NCBI GenBank assembly: GCA_032718565.1
Contig: JAVGVS010000390.1
Coordinates: 98,354 to 162,353 of the forward strand
Length of the DNA stretch: 64,000 bases
Reading direction: 5' to 3'
Source of the DNA: Distichodus sexfasciatus
Taxonomy: Eukaryota > Chordata > Actinopteri > Characiformes > Distichodontidae
Of this stretch, positions 57,246 through 64,000 are shown piece after piece (positions within the stretch are counted from its first letter, which is position 1; the number at the start of each line of letters is the position of its first letter). Under the pieces are notes generated by a model. The model ran no database searches and had not been told where the DNA came from. It worked only from the letters and a program-made list of their open reading frames with translations. The position numbers and the translations under genes are program-made.

Positions 57246-57582
57246 TTAGGCGCAGTCCCCCACCACCACCACCAGGGGGGCGAGGAGCCGGCGCAGCTGG
57301 GCGGGGCACACGGGGCCCCGGTTCCGGCCGGAGGAGGCGGCGGCGGCTCTGCGTCGCTGCGCCAGGCGGGATCTGGAGAGGGGCGAGAGGGGCAGCGAAC
57401 CCAGACTCAGCGGGGAGGAGAGGGAGGAGAGCGAGGAGAGCGAGTATTCTTCTTCCTCCTCCTCTGCTGCTGCCGCCACCGCAGCCTCCTCTTCCTCCTC
57501 CTCCTCCTGCTGCGCTGCCAGCTGCCGGTTCATGGCCACCGCCTGGCTGGCGAAGAAGGTCAGGTCCTGAGCACGGCCACCG
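57246..57582 (-). CDS. mknk2: mknk2 last exon (MAPK docking site, stop)
   Basis: Acceptor AG at 57583-57584. Encodes GGRAQDLTFFASQAVAMNRQ, a Glu/Ala low-complexity stretch (EEEEEEE, AAVAAAA), a serine/leucine-rich stretch, then SRLAQRRR and an extra Arg/Ala/Pro-rich insertion before VVVVGDCA. The Glu and Ala runs come from GAG/GCx repeats. Confidence 0.9.
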
Positions 57583-60500
57583 CTGCGAGGAAGAATAAAG
57601 AGAGATTCAGACGGACGCTCTCAGCAAATATTTCGAGCCTAATTTTGCATTTACGGCGTTTAGCAGATACTTTTATTTAGAGCGACCTGATCGGGTTTTT
57701 GGAACTGAAGAAACCTTTTAGATGAGCGCTGAAATGCTTTGTAAAAAAGATTTTATTCGCTAATAACAGTAACTGACCACAATGGACCTTGGTCACACTT
57801 CCTGGTTCCGAACCTTCAAATCAGCGAAGCAGCGTACGTCACTTCCTGTCTAACTTTGCCGTTTTTAGCCGCCTCCTCTCGCCCTTACCTCAGCTTTCAC
57901 CATTTCCCTAACGATGAAAACCTCTGGAGCAACCCGGGCGAGGTGGATCAGAAGGGGACGAGGGTCCGTCACTTCAAATACTTTGTGGAAGCGCTTACGT
58001 CTGCAGCTTACACTTGGACGGCGAGCTGCTTTACTGTATGTATCCGAGAGCGGTGAAAAACGTCTGAAACCTGGTGCTACGCCGCGGATTTTTCTCGGAA
58101 TAACCAGGCTCCCATCGTAACCTTAAGGGGACCTACTTCCTCCTTCAGCAGAACCTTCGCTAAACGTTAACGCCAACACCCTCGAGACGAGCGCTGACCC
58201 GGCCGAAAAACCGACCGCCGAGAGACCCGAGGGATTCCAAGAAAATCTCTGCCGCGTAGCCCCGGGTTTCACACGTTTTCCGCCGCGCTTCTTCGCCGAC
58301 TGGAACGTTCGGAACCAGCAAGTGTGACAAAGGTCCACTACTGGGAGACGTCTGAATGCATTTCTGGTTTGGAACACTGGGTGGCGCTGTTGCGATGCAC
58401 CCGATGCAGAAACGGCCATAAAGATAAGTATACGAATTGAGTTCACGTTGCAGTGTATCGTCCGCCACAGCGACGGCGCTTTAAATAAATAAGTAGAGCA
58501 AAGAGACGTTTCCCCTAAACTCACCGCTGAGGTAGAATGGACGTGTTCACCGTGTTGGCCGCACACTGATGATAAAGAGAGGAAAAATACTATTACAACT
58601 CAACACAATCACCTGCAACCGGCGATTATTTTGACCATCGATTTACGTCCACTTTTGATCAAATCGTTGTTTTAAATTACACAAAGAAAATGATTTACAT
58701 CAAAATATTATTCTTTTTATTTCAAAGCCAGTGTTAACCACTTTGAGGGAATCAGATCAATTAAAATGATTATTAAAATGAATATTTACAGACCAAGAGC
58801 AGCGCTTGTAAAGGGTTTATAATGAGGGGTCCAAGCACCCAGTTCTTATCGAGCCCTCTTGTAATTGTTCTGTTTCTTCTTGATGATTATTATTATTATT
58901 ATTATTATTTTCTTGTACAAAACGGAAGGTGCGGTTTGAACCGTAACCTTCGGGGTAAGTAGGAACGGGACGTACCCCTCGCACCCAGGCGTGCTGCAGC
59001 ACCTGCCCCGCGCTCAGCCGCTTTTTGGCGTCCCGGACCAGCAGCTTGGAGATCAGGTCCTTGGCCTCGGGCGAGATGTGAGCCCAGTCCTTCTCCGGAA
59101 ACTGGTATTTGCCCTCCTGGATGCTCTCGAACAGCATGTTCTGCACAATCAACACACACACATACACAAAACAATCACAATGCGGCGTTGTGATGACGTC
59201 TACTGGGAAAAGTGCTGTACGACATGACAAAAATATATCAGACAAGGACGTTCAAACGTCTATCGCTTCACATTAAACTTGTTTACTTCGCGGCGCGGCA
59301 AAGGCCGTCACGCTCAGATCTACGGAACGCCAAACGAGCCGCAGCTCGCCGTAAAGGCACCTTATTGGTGCGCAGTAAAAAGCGCCGGCTCTTACAGACA
59401 TTTTACGAGGTAGAAAGCAGCGTTGAAAAGCGCCGGTGTATTAAAGTGCTTTAGAAACACGACTTGTTCGAGCCGTCATAACATAAAACTAGCTTCACTA
59501 CCAACCGATTAAACCGACTAGCTTCACCAATTTCTATTTGCATCTTTACTGTCATTTCTACGAAGGCGTATTAGGGCCATTGTATTAAAAAAAAAAAAAA
59601 ACGGGGTTGGGGAGGAGGATAAAATTACAAGAAAAAAGTCAGAAATTCTGAGATCGTCATATATTTGCGTGAAAAAACGTGGATATTCTCCGATATTGTA
59701 AAGTCGTAAATTTGCGACAATAAAGTCCAAATTTTTTCGATTAAAGACATAAATTTACGAGAAAAAACTTGGATGTTCTCTGATATTGTAAAGTCGTAAA
59801 TTTGCGACAATAAAGTCCAAATCTTCGAGATTAAAGACATAAATTTACGAGAAAAACCTCGGATATTCTCTGATATTGTAAAGTCGTAAATTTGCGACAA
59901 AGACCAAATTTTCGAGATTAAAGACGTAAATTTACGAGAAAAAACTCGGATGTTCTCTGATATTATAAAGTCGTAAATGTGCGACAATAAAGTCCAAATT
60001 TTCAAGATTAAAGACGTAAATTTACGAGAAAAACCTCGGATATTCTCTGATATTGTAAAGTCGTAAATTTGCAACAAAGTCCACATTTTCGAGATTAAAG
60101 ACGTAAATTTACGAGAAAAAACTCAGGTATTCTCTGATATTGTAAAGTCGTAAATTTGCGACAATAAAGTCCAAATTTTTCGAGATTAAAGTCGTAAACT
60201 TGCGAGAAAAAACTCGGATGTTCTCCGCTTTTGTAAAGTCGTAAATTTGCGAGAAAGAAAACTCCGAAATCCTCTGAGACGTGAGTAGTAAATTTACGAG
60301 AAGAAAAAGTTGGATATTCTCGGAGGTTAAATATATATACGGTTGGTAAATATACGAGAAAAAACACAAATTTACGAGAAAAAAGTCAGATATTCTATGA
60401 GATCAGAAAGTGGCAAATTTGCAAGAAAATGTCAGATATTCTCTGAGATTTTAAAGTCACAAAAAAAGGAGGAAAAACTTGGCCACTGGACGCTTGACAC

Positions 60501-61559
60501 GGAGGGACACGCTCACGGTGAACGGGTGGAACACGAGGTTTTTCACGCAAATATATGACATTAATCTCAGAATTTCGGACTTTTTTCTCGTAATTTTACC
60601 CTCCTCCCCAACCCCGTTTTATTATTCTTTATATACAATGGCCCCAACACGCTGCCGTGCATTTCACTTTACTGTTCTACGTAACGATACGATTAACGTG
60701 CAACGATACTATTTCAACAATAGGGGGTGCTAAAACGCTACGTCCACTTACGTGACGTCATAATAGAGCGGTTTTATTTTTTGCTAATGCTACTTTTTTG
60801 ACGTTAGCAGGCGCAAACAGGCACAAAACGCTTGAATAACGCAGACGTAACAATCGCCGCTCTGGCGGGGTCCGTCTACAACGAAAACAAAACGTCGCAC
60901 GCCTGGCGTCAACGGGTTTCCCGTCGCGCACTTATGACGCTACGAGCCTACGCGTGGTCGACGGGCGCATTTAAAGATGACGTTAAAGATGCTAATAGAA
61001 ATGTGTGACTTTATGTTATGACAGCTGTTTTTGAACGTATAAAATGACCCAAAAAAAAGAAAAAAAAGAAAAAAGAATGTCTTACTGGTAACTGCGTAAA
61101 AAAAACGAACTGTGGCAAGTTTGGCGTTCCATACGAGCGCGTGGAGAGTATCGTGTGTGTGTGTGTGTGGGCAGAGTTGAGCGCACGCAGAATTTTCTTG
61201 CAAAAATGTCACTGAATTTACAGAAAATGTACTTTATTGTGATATATATCGTTATCGGGATATCAGACTTTGATCATATCGCACAGCCCTATATACACAC
61301 GTCATATAGTTGATATTACACAGCTCTTACTGTTAGCAAAGTAAAAACACACACACACACGCACCTGGCAGGCGGGGCAGGGTTCGCCCCAGTCCCAGCC
61401 GCAGTCGCCCCCGCAGCGCCCCACGAAGGGCGGGTAGCCGCTCAGCATGATGTAGAGGATCACCCCCAAACTCCACAGGTCGCAGCGCTTGTCGTAGATG
61501 CTGGCCTCCTCGTTAAAGGCCTCCACCACCTCGGGGGCCATGTACTCGGCCGAACCGCA
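57246..61559 (-). CDS. mknk2: mknk2, MAPK-interacting kinase 2, last four coding exons (partial gene)
   Basis: Mnk2 is a Ser/Thr kinase activated by ERK/p38 that phosphorylates eIF4E. The four exons (61365-61559, 58976-59140, 58525-58565, 57246-57582) splice in frame and give 245 codons plus stop. The first holds PCGSAEYMAPEVVEAF-type activation-loop end (here CGSAEYMAPEVVEAFNEEAS), the C-lobe and the zinc-binding insert with CG, DC, CPAC cysteines (RCGGDCGWDWGEPCPACQ). The second has NMLFESIQEGKYQFPEKDWA and the end of the kinase fold. The last exon has the MAPK docking motif LAQRR and a C-terminus VVVVGDCA, as in Mnk2. Exons for the N-terminal lobe, the HRD-type loop and the DFD motif are not seen up to 64 kb. 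They probably lie beyond the right edge. Synteny with csnk1g2 supports mknk2 over mknk1. Confidence 0.94.
58050..58300. repeat. imperfect inverted repeat in mknk2 intron
   Basis: Left arm around CGTCTGAAACCTGGTGCTAC, GCCGCGGATTTTTCTCGGAA; right arm complementary with gaps at 58215-58300 (AAGAAAATCTCTGCCGCGTA, GCCCCGGGTTTCACACG). Perhaps an old foldback element. Confidence 0.5.
58525..58565 (-). CDS. mknk2: mknk2 small exon
   Basis: Acceptor AG at 58566-58567, donor GTGAGT at 58524 downward. Thirteen codons plus two bases: CAANTVNTSILPQR, matching the CAPENTLPTPxVLQR segment of Mnk2. Confidence 0.9.
58976..59140 (-). CDS. mknk2: mknk2 exon, kinase C-lobe end
   Basis: Acceptor AG at 59141-59142, donor GTACGT at 58975 downward; 55 codons in phase 0, NMLFESIQEGKYQFPEKDWA to VLQHAWVRG. 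Confidence 0.96.
59574..60644. mobile_element. TIR DNA element with internal minisatellite
   Basis: Outer ends GGGCCATTGTAT and ATACAATGGCCC are inverted, and the arms stay complementary for about 100 bp (CGGGGTTGGGGAGGAGGATA; CAAGAAAAAAGTCAGAAATT; GTCATATATTTGCGTGAAAA and their complements near 60540-60630). Between the arms is a tandem array of about ten units of 85-90 bp. The element lies in the mknk2 intron. No transposase similarity is seen and no clear target duplication. Confidence 0.78.
59680..60480. repeat. minisatellite, units about 85-90 bp
   Basis: Units contain ATTCTCTGATATTGTAAAGT, CGTAAATTTGCGACAATAAA, GTCCAAATTTTCGAGATTAA and AGACGTAAATTTACGAGAAA. On the minus strand the frame 59625-60086 stays open for 153 codons and repeats a 29-30 residue pattern (IYDFTISENI, FSRKFTSLIS, KIWTLLSQ). 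This follows from unit length near a multiple of three and is not evidence of a gene. Confidence 0.9.
61365..61559 (-). CDS. mknk2: mknk2 exon with activation loop end and Zn insert
   Basis: Acceptor AG at 61560-61561, donor GTGCGT at 61364 downward; 65 codons. CGSAEYMAPEVVEAFNEEAS, then IYDKRCDLWSLGVILYIMLS, then GYPPFVGRCGGDCGWDWGEP and CPACQ. Confidence 0.97.
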
Positions 61560-63260
61560 CTGCCCAAAACACACACAGACACACACACAGACACACACAC
61601 ACACACACACACCTGGTAAGAGCCAGCTTTTCTGTCTGCTTTAACGGCTGCTGCATGCGTTAGCTGGTGAAGGTGCTAGGGGTGTAACGATTCATCGGTC
61701 AACGTCGATATCCAAAAGCGAAATCGTACGTAGTGTAACGTCACCTCGTACCAAAAGAAATGTGGGGGGGGCGCTCTAATGCACGGTTTTCATGCGTGCA
61801 CTCCTTCACGAGTTCTGTCCATTTCTCTGTCCACTTCCCCATCCCCCCGCCCCCGCAGACTGACGCCGGAGCTCAAATTTGGACGCTTTACCCCGCGCGG
61901 CCGACGTTCTTCACAAAGACGCCCAACTTGGATTTCCCTCGGCCTGTTTTCACACGACACCTGCTTTCACCGCGGTTCTTAAGCCGCCTCAGACCAGAGG
62001 TCGACCGATAGTGGCGTTTCAGGGCCGATACCGATTATTGCTAGTTAACGGGGCCGATAAGCCATGTTTCGGAAACGATAGGCAAGAAAAGAACATTTTT
62101 GACTTTTGCAAACGCCAAGCTCAGCTGAAACTGTCCTCTTCCCCTTCTCGGAGCTTCACGCTGCGCCGGTGACAACAAGGCTTCAGCGTTGATTGGCTAC
62201 TACCGGCGTGACATCAGAGACGGTTTAAATGAAGCAGCGAGTCGAGCCGGCAAGAGACGGCAGCGGAGCCACAGTAGCGTCAGCTTGTAATTACATATCG
62301 ATGAGGGTCAAAATTAAACCGATAACCGACAAAGCACTTGATATATCCCCCCCCGATAACCGGTCCGGCCCTTGTTCTTTCTACTCGGCCAGTTTTCACG
62401 TCTCCAAAACTCGTTTTCTTGTGGAAATGCTTCTCCAGATTTTGAGCAAGCCTGCTAACAATTACACTCTGCCGGTCACCAGCTACCCCGGCGGTCATCC
62501 CTCCCAGGGGTGGCATTACGGTGGTTACTGTCCCCAGCCTAATCCGAGTGGCCTGATCAGGGCTTGAGCCAGACACGTCAGAGGCCGACAGTTCCTGCGT
62601 CACGCCCAAAACTAGGCCAAAAGTGCTGCTGCCTGGAGAGGAGGAGGAGGAGGAGGAGGAGGAGGATTTGAGCCTCTCTCAGCAGATAAAAACAGGGCCC
62701 CGACCCCGGCAGAAGGGGTTATGTAACACAACCACAACACGCGCATCTTCTGGACGGCGCGTTAAAATTCCAAACCGCTGCAGAGGCTAGAAAATAAACG
62801 AAGGTCAGCAGTTCAGCGTGCCAGCGTGCAGAGGCAGACTCGCTTTAGACGATGGTGTAACAAGAGGGCGAGACCTGGCACACACACACAAAAACACACT
62901 TTATGGACGTTACATAACCGCTCGGAAACTCGGGCTGACCGTGTGAGGGAGAGAGCGAGAGAGCGGGAGAGAGAGCGAGAGAGCGCGAGCAGAGGAGACC
63001 CAACACCACCCTAATGTTGATGTTTTTATCAGCCTCTAAAAAGCTGGAAAATAAAAAGTGACCGCCGTGCGGTATATTCCCGTCCGCGCATCGGCTTGCA
63101 CTGGTCTCGGGCAGCACGTCTTACCAAGCCCAACTTTAAGCCGCAATCGTCTCGTCGATCAAATTCTTTTATTGAAAATGTGCTCGCTTAATCGCCCACC
63201 CCTACTTTAGCCAAACGTTAATGACCATTGGATGACCGTTGGATGACCTGAGCTGACCGT

Positions 63261-63294
<34 letters not shown>

Positions 63295-64000
63295 GTCTAA
63301 TCCCCGTCGCTCATAGGGTGGAAAACGACTAACGAGGCGCAAGAGCCAGCAGACGGGTTAATTGGTCTCAACCGCTTCTTTTTTTAATCCTCCGTCAGCA
63401 GCAGCAGCAGTGTGGTCGTTGTTGTTGTCGTCGTTTCTGCACGTGTTGCTGCGGTCAGCGCTGAGTCACCTCAGTGCTGCCGCACCACCGCCGCTCAGCT
63501 CGACGCCTCCGTACATTTTAGAATTTCCGCGTGACCGGCCGTCTTACATAAGCGGACTTACATTAGCCGCTGCGGAACGGCGTACGCCAGAGGCTTCCAG
63601 ACCGGACGCGGCACGGAAGTGACCCCCGTCCCGTCCAGTCCAGTCTACGACTACTATCCGTGTGTGTGTTTGCTTCAGTTACACTGAAAAATCACAAGGC
63701 TATGCACTCAGCAGTTGGTGGCGTAACGGTCACCCGCCGCGATCCGAAGGTCACCGGTCCAAATCCTGGAAGGTGCTTGTGATGGCTAATCGCACTTGTA
63801 AACGCAAGCTGTGGATTTACGAGCCGCCTCTGGAATGAGGTTTGTCCTTGTTTAGACAAACCTTAGGACAGCGGGGCAGTAAATCGGCCATAAAGAGCGG
63901 CAGGAGACGTCTCCGCGGGCGGCGCAGATAAGCGTAAAGTGGGCCAAGGGCAGGTCCGGCCTCAGCATGCGCGTTTAAAAGGAGAAAAACAGCAACAGTT
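61560..64000. other. mknk2: mknk2 intronic or upstream DNA, no exon seen
   Basis: Holds AC microsatellites (61569-61611, 63272-63294), a hAT-like TAGGGGTGTAACGATTCATC end at 61677, a MITE-like segment at about 61995-62360 (AGAGGTCGACCGATA), a GAG tract (62637-62667), a GAGAGC-rich tract (62944-62994), a CAG run (63398-63411), and a SINE near 63712. No kinase-like coding sequence was recognised, so upstream mknk2 exons must be farther right or too short to see. Confidence 0.5.
63712..63905 (+). mobile_element. tRNA-like SINE
   Basis: Head with GTTGGTGGCGTAACGGTCAC (A-box-like), GAAGGTCACCGGTCCAAATC (B-box-like) and a body GTTTGTCCTTGTTTAGACAA. The head is related to the 39697-39775 copy and the body resembles 28273-28552. 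Confidence 0.55.

Noticed and set aside
59625..60369. Long minus-strand open frames of 86-153 codons
   Set aside because: They are repeats of one pattern from a minisatellite with units near a multiple of three; no start context, domain or splice logic supports a gene.

Overview
This window is vertebrate nuclear DNA, most probably from a teleost fish. The coding sequence is split into short exons with GT-AG junctions. Introns are full of CA/TG and AT microsatellites, hAT-type terminal-inverted-repeat (TIR) elements, CR1/L2/Rex1-like LINE pieces and tRNA-like SINE heads. The recognisable proteins are clear orthologues of human genes. The species cannot be told from the sequence alone.

Layout. 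All five conserved genes are on the minus strand. 1-470 is a short-unit minisatellite. 571-790 is the first coding exon of a claudin-18-like gene that runs off the left edge. 3848-4492 is an intronless SoxB2 gene, best called a divergent sox14; SOX14 and CLDN18 are also neighbours on human 3q22. From 4.5 to 15.6 kb there is no conserved gene, only AT-rich repeats, TIR elements and two LINE fragments lying tail to tail. 15610-27157 is a complete ten-exon mfsd12 (494 codons, lysosome/melanosome cysteine transporter family). 27.2-31.7 kb is intergenic and holds an 830-bp GCTAAC minisatellite. 32914-44531 is a complete csnk1g2 (casein kinase 1 gamma), with a 34-codon exon that looks alternatively spliced and matches an exon otherwise known from CSNK1G3. 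CpG-rich DNA at 48.6-49.0 kb is a plausible promoter for it. 57246-61559 is the 3' part (last four coding exons) of mknk2; its upstream exons are not seen and probably lie beyond the right edge. MFSD12, CSNK1G2 and MKNK2 are all on human 19p13.3.

The most unusual item is on the plus strand at 50470-53803, between csnk1g2 and mknk2. Four phase-1 exons join cleanly into a protein of about 178 residues: signal peptide, one Cys-paired Ig-like domain with several N-glycosylation sequons, a short stalk, and a transmembrane helix with a buried lysine and almost no tail. I do not recognise the family. The architecture is that of an activating immune receptor that pairs with an ITAM adaptor.

The repeat fraction is informative in its own right. 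Two hAT-like elements have perfect 8-bp target duplications of unique sequence (GTAATTAA and GATTCAAT). A third, inserted in a GT tract, keeps a BED zinc-finger remnant and is broken by another TIR element. A TIR element inside the mknk2 intron carries a minisatellite of about 85-90 bp units that stays open in one frame. The genes shown here have no evident joint pathway; their adjacency reflects chromosomal history (3q22-like next to 19p13-like blocks) rather than shared function.
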